A DNA stretch of 64,000 nucleotides, taken from Nesterenkonia natronophila. GTDB taxonomy: Bacteria > Actinomycetota > Actinomycetes > Actinomycetales > Micrococcaceae. Below are positions 8,448 through 18,318 of this stretch, piece by piece (within the stretch, counting starts at the first letter, position 1; the number at the start of each line of letters is the position of its first letter). The notes below the pieces were generated by a model. That model had not been told where the DNA came from. It searched no databases and saw only the letters and a program-made list of their open reading frames with translations. Location: contig NZ_QYZP01000002.1 of the NCBI RefSeq assembly GCF_003595215.1, forward strand, positions 62,001 through 126,000, written 5' to 3'. Made by a program: the position numbers and the translations under genes.

Positions 8448-9392
8448 ATGAACCTTCCCCACAGCGTCTCGGACACCTTCGACCCCCAACGCTGGCGCGT
8501 AGTCGAAGGCTTTGACTTCACCGATATCACCTACCACCGCCAGGTAAAGCGTGAACCAGACGGGTCCAACACGCACGACCTGCCGACCGTGCGGATCGCA
8601 TTTGACCGTCCGGAGGTGCGAAACGCCTTCCGCCCGCACACAGTCGACGAGCTCTATCGGGCACTCGACCATGCACGGATGACCCCCGACGTTGGTGCCG
8701 TCCTGCTTACCGGCAACGGCCCCTCTCCCAAGGACGGAGGGCACTCTTTCTGCTCCGGCGGAGACCAGCGTATCCGAGGCCGGGACGGCTATCGATACGC
8801 TGAAGGCGAGACTTCCGAAACGATCGACCCTGCCAAGGCCGGTCGGCTGCACATACTGGAAGTCCAGCGGCTGATCCGCACCATGCCCAAGGTGGTCATT
8901 GCCGTTGTCAACGGATGGGCCGCCGGAGGCGGACACTCCCTTCACGTGGTGTGCGACCTCACGATCGCCTCACGTCAGCACGGGAAGTTCAAGCAGACTG
9001 ACGCGACGGTCGGCTCCTTCGACGCTGGCTACGGCTCCGCGTTGCTGGCCAAACAGGTCGGACAGAAGAAAGCCCGGGAGATCTTCTTCCTGGCTCGGGA
9101 GCACAGCGCCGAGGACATGGTCGCCGCGGGCGCAGTCAATGAGGCGGTGGACCACGAAGACCTGGAATCGGTGGCCCTGGAATATGCCGGCGACATTGCC
9201 AAGCAGTCCCCGCAGGCGGTGCGCATGTTGAAATTTGCCTTCAACGCTCCCGACGACGGTCTGGCTGGTCAGCAGGTATTCGCCGGAGAGGCCACACGTA
9301 TGGGTTACATGACTGATGAAGCTGTCGAGGGCCGCGACGCGTTCCTGCAGAAGCGGCAGCCGAATTGGACCGACTTCCCGTACTACTACTAG
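8448..9392 (+). CDS. menB: 1,4-dihydroxy-2-naphthoyl-CoA synthase
   Basis: This is a 314-residue crotonase-fold enzyme of menaquinone synthesis that closes the second ring of the naphthoquinone. Characteristic MenB stretches are FCSGGDQRIRG, VVNGWAAGGGHSLHVVCDL (oxyanion-hole glycines) and SFDAGYGSALLAKQVGQKK, with a C-terminal PNWTDFPYYY. The start at 8448 gives the normal N-terminus (DTFDPQRWRVVEGF...). In-frame ATGs at 8415 and 8418 are also possible. Next to it one would expect menE and menA, which are instead found at 32723-34958. Confidence 0.95.
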   Translation: MNLPHSVSDTFDPQRWRVVEGFDFTDITYHRQVKREPDGSNTHDLPTVRIAFDRPEVRNAFRPHTVDELYRALDHARMTPDVGAVLLTGNGPSPKDGGHSFCSGGDQRIRGRDGYRYAEGETSETIDPAKAGRLHILEVQRLIRTMPKVVIAVVNGWAAGGGHSLHVVCDLTIASRQHGKFKQTDATVGSFDAGYGSALLAKQVGQKKAREIFFLAREHSAEDMVAAGAVNEAVDHEDLESVALEYAGDIAKQSPQAVRMLKFAFNAPDDGLAGQQVFAGEATRMGYMTDEAVEGRDAFLQKRQPNWTDFPYYY

Positions 9393-9585
9393 ATCTGCAG
9401 ATTATCCAGGTCAGCGACCTTAGGAGGCGCTCGCGGGCGTGCGCCGGGCGTCAGCGGCTGGACACGCGAGAATCAGGCCACCGGCGAATACAGCCATATA
9501 GGTCGTTCACGCACCACTATTCCTACGAGGCAGAAGGGGCTCCACCGTCAAACCTCATTCGGGAACTGAATCTGTCGTCCAACGA

Positions 9586-10416
9586 ATGGTCCATATTTCA
9601 CGGCCGGTGCTGTGGATCAATACCATCGGTCCCGCCGTCCTGGGAATGTGGCTGGCCGGTCACTTGTGGCATTGGGATGCACTGGCGTTGCTCTTGTGGC
9701 TGACGCTGCCATTCAACCTGCTCATTTATGGCGTCAATGACATCTTCGATCAAGAAACCGACGCGCGTAATCCGCGTAAGGGCTCTCTGGAAGGCGCTCG
9801 GATTCGCGCTGGTGAGGTTTTCTCGATTTGGGTTTCAGTTCTTGTGACCAATCTTCCGTTCCTGATTTACTTCGTCTGGGCGCTTCCCGGTGCTGCACCT
9901 CTGTGGATAGGGCTCTACCTACTGATTTTCGTTTTCTATTCGGCGCCACCGTTACGGTTCAAGGCCCGCCCCTTCTTGGATTCGCTCAGCAACGCCGCCT
10001 ATGCCCTGCCTATGGTCTTTGTTCCGATCGCCTTAGGAACCGATCCGATCTGGGCCGCCGCACTTGCGCTCATGGCATGGAGCGTGGCTAAGCACACTTT
10101 CGACGCAGTGCAGGACATCGAGGAAGACAAGGCAGCCGGAATCACCACCACAGCAGTGCGCCTCGGTGTTCGCGGAGTGGTGCTCTGGAGTGGGCTCTGG
10201 TGGACGTCAGCTACCATCGGTTTTGCAATGGTTAATGTTCCTGTCGCGGTTGTCAATGCGCTTATCAGCGCAGGGTTGCTCTACAAGCTGTACCGCTCCC
10301 CTCTCATTACCACCGCCCATGGTTTGTACCGCTACTCCATTGCTTTTCCCTATGTCGCCGGAGCTGTGGCCGGCATTCAACTGGCTGCGGCGCTGCTGCT
10401 GGGGTGGTACCCATGA
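9586..10416 (+). CDS. UbiA-family prenyltransferase (lycopene elongase-like)
   Basis: This is a 276-residue membrane protein with about eight helices. The first Asp-rich motif is NDIFDQETD (residues 51-59) and the second is QDIEEDKAAG, both needed for Mg-prenyl diphosphate binding. The sequence around the first motif (NDIFDQETDARNPRKG) and the short N-terminus (ISRPVLWINTIGPA) resemble the lycopene elongases CrtEb/LyeJ that add C5 units to make C50 carotenoids, more than MenA. The CrtI-like gene overlaps its stop by 4 nt, supporting a carotenoid role. The substrate is inferred, not shown. Confidence 0.75.
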   Translation: MVHISRPVLWINTIGPAVLGMWLAGHLWHWDALALLLWLTLPFNLLIYGVNDIFDQETDARNPRKGSLEGARIRAGEVFSIWVSVLVTNLPFLIYFVWALPGAAPLWIGLYLLIFVFYSAPPLRFKARPFLDSLSNAAYALPMVFVPIALGTDPIWAAALALMAWSVAKHTFDAVQDIEEDKAAGITTTAVRLGVRGVVLWSGLWWTSATIGFAMVNVPVAVVNALISAGLLYKLYRSPLITTAHGLYRYSIAFPYVAGAVAGIQLAAALLLGWYP

Positions 10417-11852
10417 GTCGTGTCGTGGTGGTTGGTGGGGGAGTGGCAGGCCTGACGGCGGCAGCGCTCTCAGCCTGGGCGGGACACGCTGTCACGCTTC
10501 TGGAAGGTAACTCGAACCTGGGCGGTAAGAGCCGCCGTATCGAAGTTGATGGGCAAGTCATCGATACCGGCCCCTCGCTGTTCACATTTCCGGCCGTCTG
10601 GAAAGAGCTGCTGCGCCGACTGGATGACTCCAGTCAGGGTCCATCCTTGGCGGCCGAAGAGACAGCCAGGCTGAACTTGGAGCGACTTCCGGAAGTAGGT
10701 CGGTACTTCTTCCGCGGGCAAGTCTGTTCCCTGCCGGTTCCGCCGGGACACCCGTGGCACCCGGCGTGGGAGCGTTTCGCAGCGCTGCACGGTCCGATTG
10801 GGCCGGATGTGACCCGGCTTCTGACCACCGCCCCGTTGGCACGTGATGCACACCCCTCTCTGGCTCGTTTGGGGCGCCTCTACGGGCACCGGCTCACTAC
10901 CCGCAGTTATCTCGATAGTCTCACCTGGCTGCCCGACGGGCTGCGCGAAGTGATCGCTATCCACACACTAAACGCCGGGGTGGGCCCATCCCGCACCCCG
11001 GCGTTGTATGCCAGCATGCCTGCGGTGATGGCCCGAGACGGGGTGTGGGTGCCGCGGGGCGGCATACACGAACTGGTGCGGGCTCTCGAGCGGCTGGCGC
11101 GAGCTGCAGGGGTCGATGTTCGCACCGATGAGCCCGTGCTTAGCCTGGAGCGGGGAGAAGTCAGGACTGCCCAACGGGCATATCGGGCGGACGCTGTGGT
11201 CAGCAGCATAGACGCGCACCGCCTCGAGGGACTGCTGCGTGGGCGCACACCTCGACCGCCCCGGAAGCTCTCCTGCTCGGCGGTCGCTGTGTACGCGGCG
11301 CTCAAGCGTCCCCTTCCGGCGGATGTGTCGCGGCATAGCGTAGTGCTGCCCGAGGACCCACCGGAGCTCTACGCAAGTCTGGAGGCTCAACGCGAGCCGG
11401 CTCAGACAATGGCGTTTCTCAATCACTATCCAGCGACGGACTCAGGCACCAATGCCGCCGATACACTAGCGGTGCTGTTGACAGCGCCCTCAAATGGGCA
11501 ACGCTATGGCCTCCAAAGTGACTTTGTGGACCGAGAACTTCGCCGTGTGTGGAACACAGCTGGGCTGCCCGGAAGTTTCGACACCCATGCCGAGGAATGC
11601 GCCATCCTGGATCCGAACTATTTCAGTCTCGCAGGCGCTTCCGGAGGTGCCCTGTATGGACCGATTCGTCCTGTGTTGATGAGCGGGCCCCTGCACCGTC
11701 CAGCTCACCATAGCCTGAAGCGGCCATGGCTGTGGCGAGTAGGTGCATCGGTCCATCCGGGCGGCGGATTGCCGGCAGTGCTGGGCGGGGCCATGATGGC
11801 GATGGACGGATTGCTTCGCGCACTGCCGTCCGGGCCTGGCGGAAGCACCTGA
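10413..11852 (+). CDS. CrtI/CrtD-like FAD-dependent carotenoid oxidoreductase
   Basis: The protein has 479 residues from ATG 10413, which overlaps the prenyltransferase stop (ATGA). The N-terminal dinucleotide-binding motif VVVVGGGVAGLTAAAL and the following LLEGNSNLGGKSRR are typical of phytoene desaturase-family enzymes, as is the C-terminal VGASVHPGGGLPAVLGGA. The middle is divergent. Paired with a lycopene-elongase-like gene and without crtE, crtB or a cyclase here, it more likely acts late, like a 3,4-desaturase (CrtD), than as the primary phytoene desaturase. That sub-function is an inference. Confidence 0.75.
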   Translation: MSRVVVVGGGVAGLTAAALSAWAGHAVTLLEGNSNLGGKSRRIEVDGQVIDTGPSLFTFPAVWKELLRRLDDSSQGPSLAAEETARLNLERLPEVGRYFFRGQVCSLPVPPGHPWHPAWERFAALHGPIGPDVTRLLTTAPLARDAHPSLARLGRLYGHRLTTRSYLDSLTWLPDGLREVIAIHTLNAGVGPSRTPALYASMPAVMARDGVWVPRGGIHELVRALERLARAAGVDVRTDEPVLSLERGEVRTAQRAYRADAVVSSIDAHRLEGLLRGRTPRPPRKLSCSAVAVYAALKRPLPADVSRHSVVLPEDPPELYASLEAQREPAQTMAFLNHYPATDSGTNAADTLAVLLTAPSNGQRYGLQSDFVDRELRRVWNTAGLPGSFDTHAEECAILDPNYFSLAGASGGALYGPIRPVLMSGPLHRPAHHSLKRPWLWRVGASVHPGGGLPAVLGGAMMAMDGLLRALPSGPGGST

Positions 11853-12330
11853 CTGCCGACACACACAGCTGAGGACGCAATCAAGTGGTTTGCATCGCAG
11901 GTATTGGTGATGCCAGCCATGTCACGTGACCTTCGAGGCCCCAACGTCAGAACCGGTTCCCTGGACGCTCTCTGTAGGTGTTGAGTACCTATCGCAAACC
12001 TGATTGCGGAGAATACGTAGCGCACACGGATAGCCCTGCGCAATGGTGCCATCGGAGACTCTCCGCCGCTGCGGTGGGTAACAGGGACCAGCCCCCAAAG
12101 TCGCGAACAATTGCGGATTTCTTTCGGAATTCCCCACTTCTTAGAATGAATGAACCGCTTTTAGTGGTTTTGCTTTAAATTTTTTCGCCAGGGGGAATAA
12201 TGTTGTTTTTAGTCACCTCAGTGATGAAGCGTCGCTCAGAATGCTCCACGGATGAGCACCAAGTGTCCACTGTCAAGGCGCCCTGCACGGTCGCATACTC
12301 CGCCCAGTCATTCGCGAGGAGGTGAGTTTC
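11853..12330. other. Non-coding stretch upstream of the LuxR-type regulator
   Basis: These 478 bases contain no convincing gene; the short ORFs lack ribosome-binding sites and typical codon use. Positions 12110-12215 are clearly AT-rich compared with the surrounding DNA. They include a small hairpin (12153-12158 with 12164-12169, one G-U pair) followed by a T-rich run that could be a weak terminator or part of a promoter. AGGAGG at 12317-12322 is the ribosome-binding site of the next gene. Confidence 0.5.
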
Positions 12331-14991
12331 ATGGAAGGCTTAGTGCGCCGTGAGGATCTCGAACGGCTGAGGACCCTGCTTACGCAACACAAGGTCGCCG
12401 TAGTCACAGGGGAGATCGGCTCAGGAACCTCTTTTCTGTTGCGCAGCCTGGAAAACCGGTGGGGCGGACGAACTGTTCGGATCCCTTATCACCGCAAAGA
12501 AGCTGCGATCAGACGCTCAGGTCTCGAAATTGTGCTGGCAGGCCTCCGATCCCTGGGTGTAGAGGCCTTCGCGGGAGAGCTGGCCGGCGAGAGCCTCACG
12601 GACTTCGAACTGGCATCGACTGTATTGACAGCTCTGCATTCGGCTCAGATCCCTGACGACACACTGATCATAATCCCTGGTGTTGATGACATGGACGACG
12701 CCTCACAGGCGGCTATGGGTCATGTTCTCCGCCGCATGAGTGATCATCGAGTGCGTATTGTCGTCTCGGCTCGGCAGATTACCGGTGAGAGTCCATTTGA
12801 TGGGATCCCACGTCTGGAGCTCCTATCTCGGGGGCACGCCGAAATGATCGAGCTGGCTGACCGCACCACTGCTGGAGGCATCTGTCCTGCCTCCGGACGG
12901 ATAGCCGTGCGAGCCGCCTCAGGTCGGCCCCATGCGCTTGGACTGATCCTTCAGGCTATGACCGACAGCCAGCGGGCTGGCAGCTTCGCTATCACTATCC
13001 CTGTTCGTATCGGTCCGGAGGGTGCGTCGATGGCACACGAAATCGTTGGGGAACTCGACGATGACCTGGAACATGTGCTCAGGATGCTCTCCCTGGCGCC
13101 CCTGACGTCCTACTCAGCCCTGGAACGAGAGATTCCGGAGCTGACCGTTTTGGTGGCTGAACTGGAATCCCGTGGGGTGGTCGAACGTCGCGGTTCATAC
13201 CTTCTAGTAACGGATCACCTGGTGCGCGCCGCTGTGCATTGGTCAATGACTGGCAGTTTGCGCAACGTTTTTCACGAGAGGCTAGCTGCAGCCTGTGCTC
13301 GGCATCATGCCCAATTGGAGAACTGGCATCGGTCCTTCGTTTCGGTAGACAGTGGCACTGCGGGGAAACTTGCCGCAGACGCCTTGGAATTCATCGAGAA
13401 TGGGCTCGTCGATGTCGGCATCGAGTTCATTGAGCGAGCAATCGCACTCGGTTCAGAGATCAGGAGACTGGACGCAGAATTTACTGATATAGCGGAAGTC
13501 CTTATTGGTCGTCATGAATTTATATTTTCCTCTCGTTACTTACAGTTTGCCCGAGGCTCGAATGACTGCTCTGTTTCCGTGCGCGCTCGCACGCTGAGCA
13601 TCCAACTTGGTTACCTCCAAACCCAAACGCTGCCCACGCGGGTCATCAGCAGCTGGACCCGGGACGAGCGTTCTGCAGCCCCACGCGAGGTGGCAGAACT
13701 GCAGCTGAAGCTAGGCCAATTGCACTGCGACCGCGGCGAAGTCCTAGATGCTTGTGAACTCCTCAAAGAGGCGGAGTCCCTCGAAGATCACTTCACGCCT
13801 CGTGAGAGGCAACTCCGTGACGGGCTCAAGATGTCGGTTGACGCCGCCCGCGGAGATGACCGGCTCGCTCTAGCGCGCTTCGCAGAACTCAGTGGCCATG
13901 AAGAGGATGACTTGAGGGCGGAGTACCTGCTGGCCATGGCATGGGCCCTCATGATGACGGAACACTATGATTGCGCTCAGGCTTGTCTAGGCCTCCTACC
14001 CCGACTCCATGCCGACAGCAGTACTTGGGTAACAGAGGCCGCATGCATGGAAGCTGAAATAGCGATCCGCGCTGGGCAGATCGGACACGCCCTGGGGCTG
14101 ATTGATTCCCTCGCCGGCGCACCGAACGCTGCCGACATGATCCGACGGGACCGGCTCCTATACCTGCAGTGCTGGCATCTCCTCATGAGCGGGCGAGCCA
14201 GTGACGCGGAGAGATCCGAGGCTGAACTTGCTGGGTACGCCATCAAGACCCGCAATGGGGGGCTCTTGGCAGCTCTGGGGGCCCTACAGGGGCATTACCT
14301 GCTGCGAGTGGGCCTACCCGCTGAGGCCGTACTACAGCTTCAGCGCTGTGACGAACGTTCTGCAAGTGAACTCAACCCGAACAAGTACCGGCACGAACCG
14401 GATCTCATCGAGGCACTGATTCGGCTGGGCCGACGCGAACACGCGGCTCTGCTTCTGAAGCGGTTGCGCAGCAGAACTACTCGGACCCCATCACGGTGGG
14501 CTGAAGACGCGGTGCGCCGTTGTGAGGCCCTGCTCGCCCCCGGACAGCAATCCCTGGACCTTTTCCAGGCCGCACTGCGGGCCCACCCGGAATCTCTTCA
14601 CGACCAGGCGCTCATCCATACGGCTTTGGCAGAGCGACTCGTCTCACTGGGATCCGCATCGCGTTCACGCACCCATGTGAAAATCGCCGAATCACTGTTT
14701 GAGGAGATCGGTGCAGGCCCCCCCGCTGTGCGGGAACTCGCTGCACTCCCTCATGCGCCCGACCCACCTGAGGTAACTCGCCCAGAGCTGACTGGTCTCA
14801 GGGAGGAGGAACGCGTGGTCGCGGAGTTGGTCCAAGCCGGACTGAAGAACAGGGAGATCGCAAATCGCATCTTCGTCTCCCTTCGCACCGTTGAGCTCCG
14901 GCTCACCGCAATTTACCGGAAGCTCGGAGTATCTTCACGTACTGAATTGATGGCTCGGCTCGCGGGAACCCCGCGGCTGGCGACGGTGTAG
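12331..14991 (+). CDS. Large LuxR-family regulator with degenerate P-loop ATPase domain
   Basis: The protein has 886 residues from ATG 12331, with AGGAGG 8 nt upstream. The N-terminal domain begins like a STAND/AAA ATPase (VRREDLERLRTLL), but its P-loop reads GEIGSGTS (residues 27-34), lacking the Walker A lysine; the Walker B-like IIIPGVDDMDD follows. A long helical TPR-like middle (about 330-800) is followed by a C-terminal LuxR helix-turn-helix (EEERVVAELVQAGLKNREIA ... RTVELRLTAIYRKLGV). Such proteins resemble MalT but may not hydrolyse ATP normally. It lies directly upstream of, and in the same direction as, the polysaccharide locus and is a candidate regulator of it. Confidence 0.85.
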   Translation: MEGLVRREDLERLRTLLTQHKVAVVTGEIGSGTSFLLRSLENRWGGRTVRIPYHRKEAAIRRSGLEIVLAGLRSLGVEAFAGELAGESLTDFELASTVLTALHSAQIPDDTLIIIPGVDDMDDASQAAMGHVLRRMSDHRVRIVVSARQITGESPFDGIPRLELLSRGHAEMIELADRTTAGGICPASGRIAVRAASGRPHALGLILQAMTDSQRAGSFAITIPVRIGPEGASMAHEIVGELDDDLEHVLRMLSLAPLTSYSALEREIPELTVLVAELESRGVVERRGSYLLVTDHLVRAAVHWSMTGSLRNVFHERLAAACARHHAQLENWHRSFVSVDSGTAGKLAADALEFIENGLVDVGIEFIERAIALGSEIRRLDAEFTDIAEVLIGRHEFIFSSRYLQFARGSNDCSVSVRARTLSIQLGYLQTQTLPTRVISSWTRDERSAAPREVAELQLKLGQLHCDRGEVLDACELLKEAESLEDHFTPRERQLRDGLKMSVDAARGDDRLALARFAELSGHEEDDLRAEYLLAMAWALMMTEHYDCAQACLGLLPRLHADSSTWVTEAACMEAEIAIRAGQIGHALGLIDSLAGAPNAADMIRRDRLLYLQCWHLLMSGRASDAERSEAELAGYAIKTRNGGLLAALGALQGHYLLRVGLPAEAVLQLQRCDERSASELNPNKYRHEPDLIEALIRLGRREHAALLLKRLRSRTTRTPSRWAEDAVRRCEALLAPGQQSLDLFQAALRAHPESLHDQALIHTALAERLVSLGSASRSRTHVKIAESLFEEIGAGPPAVRELAALPHAPDPPEVTRPELTGLREEERVVAELVQAGLKNREIANRIFVSLRTVELRLTAIYRKLGVSSRTELMARLAGTPRLATV

Positions 14992-15206
14992 TGATGCCTA
15001 CCCAGCAGCCATCGAGCCCCAACGGCGTCGACCGGGATAGCGGGTTGCCGCAGGGCCGCCGCGGAGGTCCGCAAGAAGCTTCGGAACTGCTTCAACGGTT
15101 GCCCCCAACCATCTAGCTTGATGTTCACCGTAGGTATCCCGAAGATGCAGAATCGCCCGTACTTACGCCACAGAGAAGCGGAATGAGACCCAAGGAGGAG
15201 ACGGAC

Positions 15207-17072
15207 ATGGCAGCGACACATCACCAGGAATCGCTCTTGGTAGTGCCAGAAGAGCGGCTGTTCTCCAAATTCCTAAGGGTCGTCTGGGAACACAGAGCCT
15301 GGTTTCAGATCCCCCTGGATGTGATGGCCTGGGCTATGGCTGCCGCATTGGTGTGGCTGGCCTCCGGAAGTTCATGGAATGCGGGCCTGAGCCTCGCGGT
15401 ACTCGTCGCGGTGACGCTTCACGTCGGGCTCGGCGGGATCCTTCGGTTATACGGAAATCGCTTCAATTACGGCAGCTTCTCCGAGTACGGCGAGTTGGTC
15501 GCGCTCACCCTTGTTATCGGATGTGTGGTCGTAGTCATGCGTCCTGCTGACGCCGCCCTCGCGGTATTGATGGTCACAGCGGCGTTGGTGCTCATGTCCG
15601 GGCCTCGCTACCTTGTCCGCTACCTCCACCAGAGGACTACGCGTCCAACCTCTGCTGAGAGGGTACTGATTGTTGGGGCCGGCGATGCTGCGGAGTCGCT
15701 GGTGCGCCAGATGCTCTCGGATTCCACTGGGCCCTATCTCCCGGTGGGATTGATCGACGACGATCCTCGCAAACGACACCTGAGCATTCAGGGAGTCCGC
15801 GTCAGGGGGACCAGCGAGAACGTCGCCGAGCTAGTTGATTGCCTGAATGTCGCCGGTGTGGTGATCGCTATCGCGGATTCAGAACCCGAATTTCTCACCG
15901 TTTGCCGTGAACGCTTGCGGTCGTCGGGGTGCTGGCTCCGGACAATCCCTCCACTGGCCGAGCTCGTCAACCGCCGGGTGGACGTTAGTGATATTCGCGA
16001 CATCAAGGTTGAAGACCTCATCGGTCGCAGCCCAATCCACACTGATATGACCGAGATCCGGGCCCAGATCGCCGGCAAACGGGTTCTGGTCACCGGTGCT
16101 GGCGGGTCGATCGGCAGCGAGCTGTGCCGACAGCTATGGTCGCTCAATCCGGAGAGCCTGGTCCTGCTCGATCGTGACGAGACGGCACTGCACGGGGTGG
16201 AGTTGGCTCTCTACGGTTCGGCCCTGCTGACATCCCCGAACACAGTTCTGGCAGATATTCGCGACCAGCACGCACTGGAGCGAGTCTTTGACGAAGCCAG
16301 ACCACAGATCGTGTTTCACGCCGCGGCGTTGAAGCACCTTCCGGTGCTGGAACGATTCCCCCAGGAAGCCTGGAAAACCAATGTGCACGGTACCCTCAAC
16401 GTTCTGCGTGCCGCAGAAGCGGTAGGGGTGGAGACTTTCGTCAACATTTCCACGGACAAAGCCGCCTCTCCGACCAGTGAACTTGGGCGGAGTAAGAGAG
16501 TTGCCGAACGGCTTGTCAGCGGAATCACCAACGATTCCACCGGCACCTACCTGTCCGTACGATTCGGCAACGTGCTCGGTTCTCGAGGGTCGGTGCTGCT
16601 GTCTTTCCAAGAACAGATCCGCCAGGGCGGCCCGGTCACAGTCACCGACCCGGACGTGACGCGGTACTTCATGACCATCCCTGAAGCCTGCCAGTTGGTG
16701 CTGCACGCTGCGACCATAGGCCAGGACGGCTATGTCATGGTCCTGGACATGGGTGAACCGGTGAAGATCGTCGACATCGCACGCAACCTAGTGGCGATGT
16801 CCAACACACCTACCGAGATCGTCTTCACCGGACTGCGTGCAGGCGAGAAGCTCGATGAGGAGCTGTTCGGAGACTATGAGGGCTCGGTAGTCAAGATCCA
16901 CGAGAAGATCAGCCGAGTGGAGGCTCCGGAACTAGACGCCACCATACTCCCGCCCACTACCGCTTCGCGGCACACAATCGAGCGGTTCTATGCAGATGTC
17001 TGCACCGACTCTAGGTTGAAGCTCGCTAGCTTTCCGGAAGTCAAAGCGATTGGAGAAGCTCGTGCTGCCTAG
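15207..17072 (+). CDS. PglF/CapD-like UDP-sugar 4,6-dehydratase
   Basis: The protein has 621 residues from ATG 15207, chosen for AAGGAGGAG 6 nt upstream. It has four N-terminal membrane helices (about 30-130), a first Rossmann-like domain (LIVGAGDAAESLVRQML), then the catalytic short-chain dehydrogenase domain with VLVTGAGGSIGSEL near 296 and STDKAASPTSELGRSKR near 414-430. The Thr-Asp-Lys group matches the catalytic triad region of PglF. The family makes the 4-keto-6-deoxy intermediate from UDP-GlcNAc. The aminotransferase and phosphoglycosyl transferase follow, as in bacillosamine pathways. It is the first gene of the polysaccharide locus. Confidence 0.9.
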   Translation: MAATHHQESLLVVPEERLFSKFLRVVWEHRAWFQIPLDVMAWAMAAALVWLASGSSWNAGLSLAVLVAVTLHVGLGGILRLYGNRFNYGSFSEYGELVALTLVIGCVVVVMRPADAALAVLMVTAALVLMSGPRYLVRYLHQRTTRPTSAERVLIVGAGDAAESLVRQMLSDSTGPYLPVGLIDDDPRKRHLSIQGVRVRGTSENVAELVDCLNVAGVVIAIADSEPEFLTVCRERLRSSGCWLRTIPPLAELVNRRVDVSDIRDIKVEDLIGRSPIHTDMTEIRAQIAGKRVLVTGAGGSIGSELCRQLWSLNPESLVLLDRDETALHGVELALYGSALLTSPNTVLADIRDQHALERVFDEARPQIVFHAAALKHLPVLERFPQEAWKTNVHGTLNVLRAAEAVGVETFVNISTDKAASPTSELGRSKRVAERLVSGITNDSTGTYLSVRFGNVLGSRGSVLLSFQEQIRQGGPVTVTDPDVTRYFMTIPEACQLVLHAATIGQDGYVMVLDMGEPVKIVDIARNLVAMSNTPTEIVFTGLRAGEKLDEELFGDYEGSVVKIHEKISRVEAPELDATILPPTTASRHTIERFYADVCTDSRLKLASFPEVKAIGEARAA

Positions 17073-17142
17073 GCGCTTTACTTCCGGAGCGACGACATTG
17101 AGCCTCGGCCCCAGCGTCACGCCGGTGCTCTAGGAGTCAGCC

Positions 17143-18318
17143 ATGACCAAGAACCTGCTCACTGTGCAGCCGCCACAAACCAGTGCTTCGGCGCCCATTC
17201 ACCTCTCCGCCCCAGATGTTGGGCCCGTCGAAGAGTGCGCCGTGCTCTCCGCGCTGCGGTCCGGATGGGTGGCCCCGGCCGGACCAGACCTCGACGCATT
17301 CGAGGCCTCGATGGCCCAGCGCGTGGGTGTCCGCCACGCCGTAGGCCTGGCCTCGGGGACCGCGGCCCTGCACCTGGGGCTGTTGGCGTTGGGAGTCCAA
17401 CCCGGCCACGTGGTGATCACGTCAACGCTGACATTCGCCGCCACAGCCAACGCCATCGTCTATACCGGAGCGACGCCCTATTTTGTGGATGTCGATCCGT
17501 CGACTGGGAATATGGAGCCAAGCCTGCTTGAGCAAGCCCTAGTCTCTCTGCATGATGCTGGCGAAGTCGTCGGCGCGATCATCCCAGTAGATCTCCTTGG
17601 GAAGGCGGCCAACTACACCGCAATCGAGACCATCGCTGGTCACCACGGGGTCCCGGTGCTGGCTGATGCCGCCGAATCATTGGGCGCCACCCATCGGGAC
17701 CGGCCGGCGGCAAGCTTCGGACAGGCTGCTGTCCTCTCCTTCAATGGCAATAAGATCATGACCACCTCCGGCGGGGGGATGTTGCTCACCGACGACGGTG
17801 AACTGGCGGCACGGGTGCGGTACCTCTCCACCCAGGCCCGCCAGCCGGTGGCACATTACGAGCACACCGAGATCGGCTTCAACTATCGGCTGAGCAATCT
17901 GCTTGCCGCTCTGGGACGAGCACAGCTGACACGGCTGGAGACGATGATCGCCCGACGGCGCGAGATCCGTCAGCAATACCGGGCGTGGTGCGCTGCGACA
18001 CCAGGAACGCAGATCTTCGGCGCAGCTGGGGACGACCAAGACAACTGCTGGCTCACCGCAATTCTGATTGACCCCGATGTGCACTCCTTCCCGATCGACG
18101 AACTGAGCCGGCAGATGGCCCACCACGGAATTGAGACCCGTCGCATCTGGAAGCCAATGCACCTGCAGCCGGTGTTCGTCGACTCGCCCAGCCTGCTCAC
18201 GGGTGCGGCTGCCCAGTTGTTCGAGACCGGGTTGGCGCTGCCCAGCGGTTCTGCGCTCGGTGAATATCAGATTCAGCGTGTGCTGCAAGTTCTGACCGAG
18301 TTCGTGGGAGGGCAATGA
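17143..18318 (+). CDS. DegT/DnrJ/EryC1-type sugar aminotransferase (PglE-like)
   Basis: This is a 391-residue PLP enzyme with the fold-type I pattern of nucleotide-sugar aminotransferases: ASGTAALHLGLLALGV near residue 70, DAAESLGA near 180, and the PLP lysine Lys204 in SFNGNKIMTTSGGG. It would transfer an amino group to the 4-keto sugar produced by the preceding dehydratase. TAGGAGTCAGCC precedes the start. The next gene begins inside its stop codon. Which nucleotide sugar is used cannot be read from the sequence. Confidence 0.9.
   Translation: MTKNLLTVQPPQTSASAPIHLSAPDVGPVEECAVLSALRSGWVAPAGPDLDAFEASMAQRVGVRHAVGLASGTAALHLGLLALGVQPGHVVITSTLTFAATANAIVYTGATPYFVDVDPSTGNMEPSLLEQALVSLHDAGEVVGAIIPVDLLGKAANYTAIETIAGHHGVPVLADAAESLGATHRDRPAASFGQAAVLSFNGNKIMTTSGGGMLLTDDGELAARVRYLSTQARQPVAHYEHTEIGFNYRLSNLLAALGRAQLTRLETMIARRREIRQQYRAWCAATPGTQIFGAAGDDQDNCWLTAILIDPDVHSFPIDELSRQMAHHGIETRRIWKPMHLQPVFVDSPSLLTGAAAQLFETGLALPSGSALGEYQIQRVLQVLTEFVGGQ

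Noticed and set aside
9586..10416. UbiA-family gene as a second menA
   Set aside because: Its Asp-rich motif and short N-terminus resemble lycopene elongases, it is coupled to a CrtI-like gene, and a clear menA is at 33990-34958.
12153..12169. Hairpin with nearby T-rich run as terminator of the carotenoid genes
   Set aside because: The stem has only 6 pairs including a G-U, lies 300 nt after the stop codon and is not directly followed by a T-run. It was mentioned within the non-coding stretch rather than called.
11978..12178. 66-codon ORF in the gap before the LuxR-type gene
   Set aside because: No ribosome-binding site, atypical composition, overlaps the AT-rich presumed promoter region and resembles no family.
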